Shown: positions 9,172 to 22,122 of the stretch, one piece after another
Layout: each line of letters starts with the position of its first letter
Numbering within the stretch: the stretch's first letter is position 1
NCBI GenBank assembly: GCA_023055505.1
Contig: JALIRH010000045.1
Coordinates: 1,240,001-1,304,000 of the forward strand
DNA length: 64,000 nucleotides
Direction of reading: 5' to 3'
DNA from: Callipepla californica brunnescens
Lineage: Eukaryota; Chordata; Aves; Galliformes; Odontophoridae
Program-made: the position numbers and the translations under genes
The notes under the pieces: model-generated
What the model was told of the DNA's origin: nothing
The model's database searches: none
Seen by the model: only the letters and a program-made list of their open reading frames with translations

Positions 9172-10098
9172 ATGGAGGTGCCATCGCCATGGATCTGCCC
9201 CATCTGTGGGCAGGACCGGGAGGATGATGTTGCCTACGTTACTCCTTGCCTCCATCAGCTCTGCTTTGGCTGTGCATTCTGGTGGGCTGAGAAAAAGCCA
9301 AGCTGTGCCGTTTGCGGGCATGAGATCAGGACCATCGTGTGGTCAGTGAGGTCAGACGACGACTATCTCGAGTATGCCATCCGAAAGCCCGCAGCACACT
9401 CAGCTTCTGGCCAGCAGGATGAACAGGGGCCTGCAGAGCCAGCATTTGTCAGCCCCGAAAACAACTTCCCTCCTGAGGTCTGGGCTGCCTTCTTCTGTGA
9501 GCAACAAGACCTCAGACCCCTGTTCCAGTGGGTGGATGCGGAGCTCAGAGCCTTGTCTGAGAACAGGTGGTGGATGCGGCAATTCTTTCAGACCCTCATT
9601 CTCTTCCAACTCTGCATGTACGGGCCAGTGGAGGCAGCCATGGTGCAGTTGCTGCAGCAAAATCTGCAGAGTCATACAGTAAGATTTGTGAGGAGGCTCA
9701 TTACCACCATTGCAGCACTGTATGGCCCAGTTCTCCGCCAGCAACAGGAGCACCACAACAGCCGTGCTGCTGCCGGGCAGGAAGACAGACCTGCAGCCGC
9801 CCCCAGCCCCACCGCAGCCCAGCAGGCACCTCCTGCCTCTGGCCCAGGCCGCTCCACCAGCCCTGCAGGCCCCAGCACTGAGGAGCTCCCCGCTGACCTT
9901 CGTGGGGGTCCCGGGCACCCCACCACCAACACGGTGCCCTCAGAGGAGGAAGCGGAGCAGGCGGCGGCAGAGGGCCCCTCCACCCAGCGCAGGGACCGCT
10001 CTCCTGGGGGCACCCGGCGGCCCACGAAGAGGAAGGCCAGCAGCAGCCCCCAGGAATCCCTCCCACCCCGCAAGAGAAGGCCCCGACGGCGGCGATAG
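9172..10098 (+). CDS. TOPORS-like C3HC4 RING-finger protein, copy D (308 aa), array-terminal
   Basis: Intact, with the same domain layout as B and C: RING 9-48, TOPORS-like segment 58-73, helical region 100-192, low-complexity region, tail RKRRPRRRR. About three base differences from B; the only protein change is Gly262 to Glu, a residue shared with the partial copy A. The ATG context is GGGGTCATGG, still with G at -3 and +4. It is the last unit of the array, the only one with a canonical TATA box, and has the short 3'-UTR type with AATAAA at 10230-10235. Its transcript could read into unique flanking DNA, which would give a way to tell it from the other copies. Confidence 0.92.
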   Translation: MEVPSPWICPICGQDREDDVAYVTPCLHQLCFGCAFWWAEKKPSCAVCGHEIRTIVWSVRSDDDYLEYAIRKPAAHSASGQQDEQGPAEPAFVSPENNFPPEVWAAFFCEQQDLRPLFQWVDAELRALSENRWWMRQFFQTLILFQLCMYGPVEAAMVQLLQQNLQSHTVRFVRRLITTIAALYGPVLRQQQEHHNSRAAAGQEDRPAAAPSPTAAQQAPPASGPGRSTSPAGPSTEELPADLRGGPGHPTTNTVPSEEEAEQAAAEGPSTQRRDRSPGGTRRPTKRKASSSPQESLPPRKRRPRRRR

Positions 10099-10187
10099 GC
10101 CGGCATCCAACCACCGGCCAGAACATGGCTCAGAGCGCTGGGAGGCCAACATCTGCCTCTCAGTCTGCTTCTGAGAAACAACACATA

Positions 10188-10240
10188 CATTATTATTATC
10201 ATACAATGTAATATATTTTATTATTATCCAATAAAAATTT
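10188..10240 (+). terminator. 3'-UTR short type and polyadenylation signal, copy D
   Basis: TATTATTATCATACAATG tract followed by AATAAA at 10230-10235, matching copy B. Confidence 0.7.
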
Positions 10241-10326
10241 TAAAGAAATTTAGTTGGTCAGTTGTGGTTGCTGTCCCTCCCCATGCTGGTTTCTCCCTTT
10301 TCTGGTCCCAGGGAAGGCCACAGAAT

Positions 10327-12689
10327 TGGTAAGTTTCAGAGCCATCAAGCCGCTCTGATGAAGACCAACCTACATTTACCAGAAAATTAAGTCTTCATTA
10401 CAACTTCCTTAGAAAGCAGTAAGAGCTCTATTTCTACCAGGATGATAAATGGATATTATTCTTTGAAGGATGTGCCCTGCACACATCCCAATCATATCTG
10501 CTGACCACATTATCCTTTTTTTTTCCCTGTCAGCACCATGAAGGCAACAGCTCGGGAGCCACCGTGTCCTCAGCCTCAGGCACTCACAGCACAATGTGTC
10601 AGCAGGTTTCTCATCCTGGAGCATTTATTCCAAGGCTGGGGCAGGTGGAGCGGCACAGCCTGATTCATTAGCTACCATTTGTTCAGCGCTCTGAAGGCTC
10701 CAAAGGGTTACTACTATTGTTTTTCTTATGATTTCTGAAGGGATGAGTTTCCCTTGCTGGTGGTTGGAAAAACTTCGTCGTGTAATTGAACAAATCCAAA
10801 TGGGAACAGCAAAGATGCTCAGTGAAGGGACATGCTGGCGTTGTCTCATACGCTTGCATTCCCAAGCCTGCAGGCAGTTACGAAACCCGCCTGTGAGCAA
10901 CTGACTTCTCCCTCCCCAGATCTGCGCTGAGCCAGAGGTCGCCATCTTCTCTGCACATTCCCGGCCTTTCTGTGCCACTGTCCGACACAGGAGTACAAAT
11001 GGAGGTGCCCACTCCTTACAACAATGCCTGCAGCAAAAGAACATATCAAAGCACTCTCAAGGGACAATTCGGTGTAGCTGCAGCTTCCCCAAGCTGTCAG
11101 TCTGTTTGATACCTGGTGGCTGAACTGACAAGCTGATGCTTCTCATCTGTTGTATCATACAGCGCGGTACAGAAAAATTGCAAAGGTCCTTCCTAGAGGA
11201 CACATCACTGTGCAGATCCATACTCCAAGAACCCAGTGATGGGTCTAAATCTAACAAAGAGTAAATGAAGCATCAGCGAACGAGCTCTGGTACCCCACCA
11301 AAGCAGCGTGGCATCACTACGAGCTGCTGTGCCCTGAGGGCCTCAGGTCTGGCTGCAGCACCTTACACGCAGTGTACAGGTGGCAAACAGCCTGAGGAGG
11401 GAAAGATCTCTGTCCCCCCCTTACCAGCCCTGATGGCTCACAAGTCCATTGTGATTAAACAGAAATGAAAAAACGTGGTAGCACAATCAAAATATAAGTA
11501 GCTGTGGCTCAGGTGCATGCAGAGCTCAGAGCCTGCGTGCTGCTCTGACTTCCCAGGGCTGGTAGCAAACATGGGCAGTGTCACTGATCACATCCATCTC
11601 CTTCAATCTCTGTTCTGCCCGCAGAGTTCAGAGGTAGGTCTGTGCACCCCTAATGCTTGTGGGGACCCGGGCTTACTTTTCATCCCACAAAGCTCTCCTC
11701 TGAGTCCCAGAATGAGAGTGTAGCTGCCAGCTTTTGCTGGTTCATGGTAAATCAACTTTTCTAGCGTTCTTGATGCCCATTTGCCAAATTATGATTCGGT
11801 GCTTGAATTTATGTAAAATTTAAATGAGCAGAGCCCAACACACTCGCGTGCTAAAATGCTTCAAGTTAATTTGATCAGACTTCTGGGTACAGAGTCCCAA
11901 CAGACCAGCATAGATAGACCAGAGCTCATTTATATTCATGTGCTTCATATGGAAACAAAACGAAAATAGCACTTCAGTTTAGTAGAAGGGGCCAACAAAA
12001 CCAGAATATTTGAAATATTTCCACATCTCCACAGCAGCCTGCTGAGCCCTCGACTGGCTGCAGTGGGGCTCTGGGCAGCTTGCCTAGGAAGTTTCTACAC
12101 AAGGATAGCGGGCTGCAGCTCTCATGTACCTCTTAATCATCTACCTTTACTTGCCACTAGTTGACTTTTGCCAGCTATAGCTGAGAAAGACATTGTGGAT
12201 GTTGGCAGGAATTTTCCTCTACTGGAAAGATACTCTTCTCCAGTTTTAATGTGCTCCATCAACCAATAGGCAGAGTTTTTCCACTTTACGATAGCTCTTT
12301 TTCTAGCTGTTTTATTCTGTCAGTCTTGAGTTTAATCCACAACATGCTCAACCTCTTCTCAACTTTCTTTTTTATAAAGAAACCAGTTTTAACACTAAGC
12401 ATTACTATTATTTCTTCTCGCATAGAGAACAGAGTATTTGCTTCTTTGCAGGAAGCACATGGCTGGCAAAGAGTAGCCCTGGCATTGCACATGACTACAT
12501 CCTCTCTTAGATTTGCATTGTGCTACTTCAGAGATTTTCAAGATCCAATTGGAGTACAATCTGCTCTGAACCCAGTGCTGAGTGTGCTTTGAGCTGAGGG
12601 TGGAAAAGACCCTTTCCCAAAGTCCCTTAACCTCTCCTTTCCACCTCTGTTACTCTACCACTTCACACTCCCAGGAGATACTAACACAG
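10327..12689. other. Right flank of the array, no recognised gene
   Basis: Unique DNA begins at the homology break. Minus-strand frames near 10625-11067 are open for up to about 140 codons, but two overlapping frames are open at once and neither shows a family motif, a splice structure or a repeat match that I recognise. The rest is AT-rich sequence without features. Confidence 0.6.
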
Positions 12690-13510
12690 GTGGGCCCACG
12701 TGAACCAAATGTGGCTCAACATAGCAAAGTACAAGGTATTACATTTTTGTTGGAGTAACCCCAGATACATATACAGACTGGGAGAAGTACTCCTTGAGAG
12801 CAGCCCTGTGGAGAAGGACCAGAGGGTCCTGGTGGATGACAAATGGACCACGAGCCAGCAGTGTGCTCCTGCAGCTCAGAAGGCCAATGGTGTCCTGGGC
12901 TCCATCAGAAGAGGGGTGTCCAGCAGGGACAGTGAGGTGATTGTCCCTCTCTGCTCTGCCCTCGTGAGGCCCCATGTGGAGTACTGCATACAGATCTGGG
13001 GCTCCCAATATAGGAAAGATGTAGAGCTGCTGGATAGGGTCCAGAGGAGGGCCATGAAGATGATCAGAGGGCTGGAGCACCTCCCCTACAAAGACAGGCT
13101 GAGGGAGCTGGGATTGTTCAGCCTGGAGAAGAGAAGGCTGTGAGGAAACCTCACTGCAGCCCCTCAGTATTTTAGAGGGGATTATAAACAGGAGAGGAAT
13201 CAACTTTTTACAAGGGTAGACAGTGATAGGACAAGGGAGAATGGTTTATAAGCTCAAGGAGGGAAGGTTTAGAGTGGATGTTCAGGGGAAAGTTCTTCAC
13301 AGAGAGAGTGGTGAGGTGCTGGGACAGGCTGCACAGAGGGGCTGTGGATGCCCCACTCCTGGGGGTGTTCCAGACCAGGTTGGATAGAGGCCTGGGCAAC
13401 CTGGTCTATCCCAGATCTGGAGGTTGGTGGCCGTGCATGTGGCAGGAGGGTTGGAACTTGATGATCCTTGGGGTCTCTCCCATCCCAAGCCACTCTATGA
13501 CTCTATGCTA
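12690..13510 (+). mobile_element. CR1 LINE, 5'-truncated 3' segment (RT end plus 3' UTR)
   Basis: About 820 bp of a CR1 non-LTR retrotransposon. The frame 12700-13143 gives the end of the reverse transcriptase, with recognisable CR1 stretches such as LCSALVRPHVEYCIQIWG, LLDRVQRRAMKMIRGLEHLP and LRELGLFSLEKRRL. After the stop comes the CR1 3' region (GTGATAGGACAAGGGAGAA, GTGGTGAGGTGCTGGGACAG, GTTGGAACTTGATGATCC) and an end near CACTCTATGACTCTATG, a form of the 8-bp terminal repeat. The 5' end is truncated, as is usual for CR1. Without the N-terminal RT, endonuclease and ORF1 it cannot be autonomous. Fairly well preserved, so younger than the CR1 remnants in the array. Confidence 0.93.
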
Positions 13511-16500
13511 ATAAGCTAGCACAGATTTTTTTTTTATCTGGATTTGCTCTCCAGTGATTTAGGGACAGCTACCCTGTCAAATTTTGCAGAAGCCTTTAAC
13601 ATTGCTCGTGTTTCAAACAGAGCTCATCAGTTTGACAAGAAACATTTGAGCCACCGGTCTTCATGACAGTCAGATTTTCAGCTCCACAAATTATCTTCTC
13701 TACCTCCTCACAGCAGCAGCCCATCAGCAGGAAGGAGCTGATCTCTGCAGAGATGCAACCTGCTCATCCTTCTTTCTATGAGTCAGCAGTGACACTGGTC
13801 ATTATTCTCACAGAAAACAAGAAAGAAAGGAAGAAGAAATTTAGTTGTTTTGCCTTGAGTTGCCATTAAAAAAATGTCTGAAGTTTTCTTGGCAGAATTT
13901 CTGGTGTTAAAAGATGTACATGAAACATTTGTTTTTCACAATAAGAAAAAGAAAAGGGGTATGGGTGGTTTTTTTTTGGAAAAAGCAGCCATTTTTTCCT
14001 CAAAGGCATCTGCTCAGCCACAAATCCAGCACAGTGTCAAAAAGCCATTTCACTGAAGTAGTTTCAGCTACTGCTTCTTACTCACCTATTCCAGTAACTG
14101 ACTGCACACCTCTGCAGAGCAGCTTCTTTTCTTATTCTGCAAGCATTCATATTTTTCCTGTCAGTTCCCACAAACTCAAACACTACATTTCTCTCCAGAT
14201 CACCACTGTTTCTTGAGTTTGATTTTGCCTTTCTTTCCTGCCTGCTGCAAATCATCTATCACTTCTGATCTTCTCAGGTTTGGGGGCTGTTTATTTTCCT
14301 GCCATTTGCAACAGCAGCTACTAACAGCACGGCCACGATCTACCCTTCAGTCTGTACCACTGCTGCTCACCTAACACTGATGATTCTAGGGGGATTCTGT
14401 ACATGCATCTCACTTCCAATACAGTGACTGAGATCAGCAGCCCCCATAGAGCAGCAGTAGAGCCCCCGTAGCTGGAGAAAGGACCTGTGCTCACTGACAG
14501 ATTCAAGTGCCCAAACAGACACTTGTTTACAGTGCCTGAACTGTACCATCTCTGAAAAGCTCATCCCAGTGTTAAGTTCACACACAGTCCAGCTACACAC
14601 TGGCCTGTGATCTCCAGGTTGTGTCATATAGCAAAGAATGAATTTGCAAATATTAGGTCTTTTTTACAATTGTTTTTTACTTTTATTCCTGAAGCATCTG
14701 ATATTTCACCAAGCACTCTGTTCTCCTTCTCGTGACCCTTTTACATCATTCTCCAGCACTGCTGTCCATGCTCATGCCTTCTTCTCCCCTGCACTCCCAT
14801 CCTCACACCCTGCTCTGTTACCACATCTTCCCTTTCTCTCTGTAATTGCCACAAAGGATAAGTTTTCAGTGCCAGAAAAGCCTTCATACCATCCCACCAC
14901 TTCACACTGACACTAAATTCCCTTCCAAAGGGTCCAGATCAAGAAACAGCCAATATGACCAACGTACTCTGATGCAGACAGACCTGGGAGGAGGATTTTC
15001 TCCATGCACTGATACTACAGCAGATGGGATTAAAAATGCCACAACAACACTGTAACACAGCCAGCCCTGCTTAGTCCTCATGGAGCTGAGAAATGGCAAA
15101 AAAAATAGCCTAGATTGTATATGCATGACTCCTCCCATGATTGTACTGTGAAAATTGACTCTGCTTGAAGAAACACGACTCCTTTTTTCTCTCAGAAATG
15201 AAATTTGATGTTAGAAAATTTTCATATTCTGTAGCTTAGCAACAATTTCATTATTTTTAATCAGACAAGGAACTGTTTTCAAATATGTTCTGAAATGCAC
15301 AAGTCCTAAAATTTAGAGCAGTTTTGTGTTTCCCTGCAAAAAGAAACACATGGGAGAACTAATAAATCACCTCTAAGGATTATGACTTCTTCCACCAAGA
15401 CTGAATAGAGATCAATTACTTCCAACCCCTCTGCCTTTTCCTGAGTGCCACTGTTGTTTATCGATTATCTGTGTTTAATGAGGTAGAAAAACAGCAGAGA
15501 ACGGGAAAGGCTTTTTTTCAGTAGAGAAATGTTCCATATTGAGCAGTACTTGTGACAGGAGAAGACTGACCTGTGCTGGAGCCAGGACTATGAAAATCCA
15601 CTGTACAGTAGCAGAGGTAGACCCAGGCTGTCCTGTAAATGTAAGGCAGGACTCCACAGAAGGGTAAAAGAGTTCTAACTCTAGATGGGGAAGATATCTA
15701 GGAAGAAAAAAGTCACCTGTCCCATTTCACAAAGCATCTTCATCACAGAGCAGTCTGAATAGCACGACAGGAGGAAGGATTCCTGGCTCTGGCTCCAACC
15801 AGGACTGCTCTCTTCCCTCACTCATTACCTCTCTAAAAGCTGCGCCTTTTAGTGAAGCTCCTACCTGGCCCACGCCAGGCTCCTTCTCCATCAGTTAAAG
15901 GAACATGGGCAGTGGGGTGCCAGGGACTTGGGCATGGAGCCCTGCTGGTGGGCACATCACTGAGTTACATAGCGAGGAAGAGGTTGTTCTACAGAACAAG
16001 GAAAGGAAACATCTGAGAGTTACAGGTCAACACAACATAGAGGGTGTTAAGGGATCATAAACACCTCTGAGTCCCCCTGCACAAGACATACAGGACCTAA
16101 CTTATCCTAATTTCTCCTCCTTCTCAGGAAGGAACTTGGGATCCCTCTCACAGCTTTTCTCTCTCAGTTTCCAGCAAGGAACTTAGGACTCATCTTTAGA
16201 AATTGAAGGAAGGCTTCCAGAGAGAGTACAAGCTTGAATGTTTTCTCTGCGTTCTCCTGCTCTTGAATTCTTCAGATACACCTGCTTGCAATGCTGAGTC
16301 CTGTTGTAGACTGGACTATTAATTTGTGCACGAAGCTCAGGCAAACAACTGCTGTAGAATTCTCAGATGTCATTACATCCCCAAAGGCAGCAGTTGACAA
16401 TAACAAGTAACAATTTATGATATAATAATAAATGACACACAATTTAGACATGAAAAACATGTGATACTAGAGAAGTTTTCCTTACTAGATAAAGGGATAA

Positions 16501-17442
16501 GATAATGAATTAATTTATTAGGGAGTTCCAATGAAGTGCAGTGGATTCCTCACCACTGATTCTTAAAATAAAGCTGGGAAGCTTCTCATCCCAATCTGCT
16601 GTAATTCCCGTGAGGGTTAGTTCAAGGAAATCCCACAGTTTTCATTAGAGTAGTTGGGCAGCATGACCCTAAAGCTCACCAAGTACTTCCAGGCTGCTCA
16701 GCCAGCTTCAGCATGCAGCAAGCTGATGGCAACTAGCCATTAAAGGAAGAGCTGTATCACGAGGAAAACAAGAGAAAAACAGCCCAAAAAGTCCCAAGTT
16801 CTTCAGTGCTCCTACAACTGAACTTCAGTTTCCCAGGAGCCTGAAGCTGATTGTAAAGGGTAGCTTCCACTAGTTTTTGTCTTCCAGAATCCCAACACCT
16901 CACTGATGTTGGGAATCACATAAGATGTCCAGACTACTGGGAAGCCAATCAGAACAGGGTGCTTTAAGTCTGAACAAATTAAACTACCAGAATTTCGCTA
17001 CCTGGGCTAGTCCTAGGTCCAGCTGATAAGTCGCAGGCTATAGCTTAGCAGCTGTCATTGCCTCCAGTACACATGCAGCAATCAGGTGGTATTTATTTAA
17101 ACCACAATTGCCTTCTCATCAGCTCTGGAATTCTTATGATGGATCCTCCCTTTGATCACTGCCACACACTTTCCCAGGAGGCTTTGTTTCATTTTGGATG
17201 AGACTGGGACAACAGATAAATCAGTCTGTGCTGATAGAAATAACCTCTGGAAATGCACAGATGCCCCAACTATGCCTATGTTTGCAGCATGAGTTTGAAG
17301 TGTATTTTGAATACTTCCACAGAACATGTTTTGCGTGCCACCAGCAGAAACATCTCAAGTATGTTTGTATCCACCAGCCCTTCATTTCCTGAACTGCCAC
17401 GGGGGAGTTGTTTTGATTCATCGTTTTTTATTGCTGTTATTG

Positions 17443-17467
17443 TGATGTGGTTGTTCCAACCACATCA
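17443..17467. repeat. Perfect inverted repeat, 11-bp arms with a 3-nt loop
   Basis: TGATGTGGTTG, loop TTC, then CAACCACATCA. No T-run follows in the usual position, and there is no gene context, so function is unknown. Confidence 0.9.
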
Positions 17468-20454
17468 TCTGTAGAAAGGCCAAGCCAAGGGGATTTGAAT
17501 TAAACCCAATACGCTGAATTGTTTCTCATTTACTGAAGATATAGCTAATTGGTGTCAGTCAACTGGCAATTTAGCCACTGGCTTTTCTTTTGTTTCCCTT
17601 TATTTTCCTTAAATTTATATCACGTAAATTATTTTATCTCTGTAAATTACATTTTTTTCCCTTTCTTTCTCCCTCTATAGCAAAAATGAAACCAGAGCCT
17701 TCATAAATCACAAAGGACAGTAAGAAATTCAACATCTGCCTACAGAAGTATAAGCAATTTTTTAAACAAAGGCATACTCAATGCACCTAGAAAAGCATTT
17801 CGCTGGCTGATAATTCTCTGCAGAAAACTAGAGGAAACCCATGAGTCTACTGACTGGGACACTGACTGTTAACGTGAAAGAACCACAGATAAATGCCACC
17901 GCTAATCGCTTGTCTAGTAGACACGATAGGAAATTATTGTAAAATAACTAGGGTAAAAGTTGTTAAAATACTCTGGTGCTAGATTTTTACTTTCCACATC
18001 TCCAAGAAACTTGTTGTATTTTGGGATCAGTGAACATCTTTCACTATTAAGAGAAAAAGAAAGGAAAACATTCTTACTTAGGTACACACTTAGGTACATT
18101 CCAACAGAAAAAAGGCAATTTTTGAGCTCCCCCCAGAGGATGGAAAGGTATTTTCTACCCTATTACAAAGCCAGAGGAGACTTGTGCATGAGTATGGCAA
18201 GCATGAGTGTTTTATAATGCCACAGGCATTTGAGAACCTGAAAATGTACCATGCTGTCCTGGTGACAATCGTTTTGAGAGGTCTGGATTCAGCTGAGATC
18301 ACACTGCTCCACCTGCAAGTTAAATACATCTCCAGCCCCATGAGATACAAGGTCCCGCCTAAATCATATCCATGCCAAATTGTCAACTGACTGATTCTGT
18401 ATCTCAGAGGGAGAGAAAACACATTTACACACAGGCAGAAACACAGTTCAGTGCACTTGGATGTTTTGCCTTTATTAAAGTTTCCCTTTGGATGCCCATT
18501 TTGCTCCCCAAAATCCCCTCTGAAGATATCTCTGAGGTTCAAGAGTCTGGCTGCTAGGAAAGTTTGATCTCAGTACCTTTATGTTTAATGATAGCACAAA
18601 CACACTCAAGTCAGCTCCCTGACTCATTGGTAACCAATCATCCGAGTTGAAGATCTTTCACTAAAATGGGTATGCTTCTGGGGAACATCCATCTTCAACA
18701 ACTCAGGATCTCACTCAAGAGCCCTAAGCCTCTGTGGAGCTGAGACCTGAGTGAAAAGCATTCTGTTGAGAATCAGAGCTCTTCAACCAAAGAGAAAGTC
18801 CAACAATTTACCTTTAAGATATATATTCCAATTGTTCAGTCCACATCTTGAATGGCAGAGCAGTGCAAACCCATGACTTCTGAAAGCATCTGGCAAATCT
18901 CAACTCAAGAAGACACCATTCCTGAGACAATGCCAAAGCTGCAAGTAGTTATTTCAGAAGCTGTTCTATTAAGAACAAAAGTCCCAGTTCAGTGCTTTAC
19001 ATATGGTTAAGTCTAGATTAGAAGATGTGTAGCAAATTCCCTCGAAATCACTGGGAACTATTCACATGCTAAGAACGAAGCACAAACTTTGGTATCTTGT
19101 TGAGCTGATGCCTGAGGATCATGATAAGCTTAATAAGCATTCATCCTAAACACTGCAAAAATATAAGCTGCAAAATTCTCATCAGAAATAAGAAGCCTCA
19201 AGACATACAGAGATGAATCATGAAAAACAAATTGGCAAGCTTCTTATTAAAGCAAGAGAAAACACAATATCATGCAATCAGAGCAATAAAGAAGCTCCAA
19301 GCTCTACATCAGCTGGAATAATCAAATCAAAGCAACATAAAAATACACATATAGACAATAATGGCAGACAATCAAAAGCAAAGGAGCTCAGCACCTGATA
19401 AATCCTGCTTGGAATAGAGTGCATCACATGCATTTTGGATATAAATTCTGCCCCAGCTCATCAGAAAAATTTAAACCTGCTCACTATAGTCCATGAATGA
19501 AAAGCTCTAAAGGAGCTGTACACATCTTAAAAACCACAGTGGGCTCTGTGGTGGCTCTCCCCAGCAGGACAGGGCTCCACACCCAGCATCAGGAAACCTG
19601 GAAGACTTTGGCCAAGAACAAGAACAAGAGGGCTGCATTTCCCTGAAGCAGCCACAGCATGCAGAACTTCCATGAGTAAAATCAGTTATCCAAGGGCTTC
19701 TAGGTTGTGTTCCTGAGCTCAGTATTACTAAGAGGAGGTTGCTCATTTCTGACAGAGTCAATAAATAATTTCGATAACAGAGAAATCTGTCAAGTTTTGC
19801 CACCATATGCTTTACTGAGCAGTTCAAAGTAAGGAAACATAATATTTCTTGGAAAAGAGGCTCGTGGCAGGAAGACTGCTCACACTGTAGATGTACCTGA
19901 AATTGGAGATATGGAGATCAAGAGTTAAACTCCAACATGTAAGGAAAGGTGATTGGTAGTACAGCAGTGCAGGATTAAAAGTGGAGAGCCTTGCCTAAGA
20001 AGGGCACGTTGCAGCAGCACACTCAGTGATGAGAGCACTTCAGAAAAGGTAATCTATCCACTTAGCATTTCTTTGCAAGAATATGTAGTGAGGTCCTGCA
20101 GCTCCTACAACACAGCTACTTTCTCCAAAACACCAATTCAGAAACGGATTACACATCATTAGCATTGTACTTTGAAGGCGTAAGATGATCCAGAGAGTAG
20201 ACTCCACAGCTTGGCTAAGCGACTGCTCTGTGCCATTCATTTACACCTCGTGCTCCATGTCAGGTGGGTACTACTGAGAACTCATCATTGCTGATGAGGG
20301 TTCAGAAGATCAGAAAATGCAATAAAATGGAAAGACACTGCAAAGGAGAATCCCCTCAGGTCATCACCCAGAAACTGCTGCATTGTAATTTTTAGTTTAT
20401 CTACACCAGAAATGTTGGTTTTATTTATTAAGCACCATTTCTAAACTAGAAGGT

Positions 20455-20474
20455 TTTGTTGTTGTTGTTGTTTT
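20455..20474. repeat. Short (GTT)n microsatellite
   Basis: About five GTT units in a T-rich context. Confidence 0.85.
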
Positions 20475-22122
20475 AAAGAGGGACATAAGGGAGATCACAT
20501 ACAGCTTGTCCAAATTAGCTAACCAAAAATAGCCTTACCTGTAGACAAGCCCCTTGAAGTATGAGTACAGCTAGCTAAACCTAGATTCGATTCCATCTGG
20601 ATGCCTCTGCTGTCGTTGCCAATGCAGCAGAGCTTCAAGGTTTTTGTCGTGGACTGCATAATTTTCTCTGCAAATACAAAGGATCATGGAGCAGGCTTAT
20701 GCAGTCCACACGGGAGGCTCTGCTTGCTCTGTGCTAGGATTATCTCCTCTGGCACATGACAGCTGGGTCCCTCTGTCATTCAGTCATTTCTCGAGGCCAC
20801 TTAGTTCCACCTGGAGCAATGGTCTGGTCTGTACCTCCAGTTCAGGTTCACCAGCAAATTTAGGTGGGACTGTGCAGCCCCTCACCATCTCCAGCAACAT
20901 CCCCCCACCCATGTACACATCTGCCCCACAGGGAAGTGAAGCTCACAGAGCTTATCCACTGCACAGCTTCTCAGTTCACAATTCAGGGCATTTATATAAG
21001 TTGCCACTGTTTCTTATTAAAGGTTTATTAAGCCTGCTTCTAGCTAATCTAAGATAAGGAATATCTTTTAACCTCTTCTTCCCTCGCTACACAATCACAG
21101 ATCGAAGAACAACACACGAATTTAGATGTGAATCAGTTTTCCCTGATGACTTTCACATCTATATATGTGAAGAAAGTGATAAAGAATTTAAACATCTGTT
21201 CTTTAATTAGACTCATCCTTCAGAGTTATATGAAAATTATTACAATTATTAAAAGGAATATTATACACTCTCACAGTTCAAAATTTCCAAATACATCATT
21301 TGTTCCCCTCAGTGCTATTCACCTCCAGTTTCTCAACCAAGCTATGCATTTAGCTGTTTCTAATCTACTTCTCTGACTTGACAGAAATTGTTTAAGGGAT
21401 GAGTTTCAGAAATCTCAACAGAATGGTTTTCCTGTCTCTTAACTACTCTGCTTCTACTCCCAGAGTACGGGGATTTATATACACATCAGTAAACACTATC
21501 TGCTGGCTGGGTACATCGCAGTATTTCTCATCTATCTTCCTCTAGTGGCTCTATCTATCCTGCATTACAGTATCACTAGAGGAACTCACTCTAAAGATTA
21601 ACACAGTAAACATCTTGGAAAACACAGCCTGACTTCATTAACATCTCCCGAGGACACGAGACACCGCAGCACTGCTATCACCCACCTTACACATAAATCA
21701 GCTCACAAAGCAATGAGCTGCAGAGGCAAGTGCTTTGTTAGGGAGAACAACCCGATTTCTGTCACAGCAAACTGCTACAAGTTTACTACACTTCCTTACC
21801 CAGAGATCTAAATTCTCTTGCTTCCTTTGCAGAATTTACACAAGATGATAAGAAGGGATCTACAGTTTTTCCTATGCCCACTACAACAGCTGTCTTGCCG
21901 TCCTTAGCAGAGGGCTGCAAAATGGTAACCTTGTAATGATATTTATGCTCCAATGTACCTGACGTGGCAGCAAACCACCTGAGAAAGACTCTTCTTTGAA
22001 TGCAGCAAGTGACATCCCACAGACTGACAGGGAAAAAGTTCTTAGTGGAATTTTTTTTTTGTGGCTCAGCTGTTTAGAACTCAGTGCCAGTCCAGAAAAT
22101 GCTGAAGGATCGGGAGGGATAG

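Larger units (their letters stand above)
1..10326 (+). repeat. Tandem array of a ~3.2-kb unit, each with one RING-finger gene
   Basis: Direct comparison shows the same unit repeated head to tail: the end of copy A (1-687), then B (688-3883, 3196 bp), C (3884-7131, 3248 bp) and D (7132-10326, 3195 bp). Boundaries are set by the point where homology ends in D, just after the motif GGCCACAGAAT; A, B and C continue with CACACC while D runs into unrelated sequence. Copies differ by scattered substitutions and by length changes in an AT-rich 3'-UTR tract. The array must extend to the left, because copy A is cut by the window start. Near-identity of spacers as well as genes implies recent unequal exchange or ongoing gene conversion. 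Confidence 0.97.
13511..22122. other. Intergenic or intronic DNA, no recognised gene
   Basis: AT-rich single-copy sequence. Open frames are short (mostly under 110 codons), overlap each other on both strands and lack motifs. Contains a (GTT)n tract and a perfect hairpin, listed separately. Confidence 0.6.

Noticed and set aside
10625..11067. Minus-strand frames of 139 and 73 codons next to the array
   Set aside because: Overlapping frames open at once, no recognisable domain, no promoter or splice context.
15415..15450. Possible antisense CR1 end (TTCCAACCCCTCTGCC)
   Set aside because: Only about 16 bases resemble CR1 and neighbouring sequence does not continue the match.
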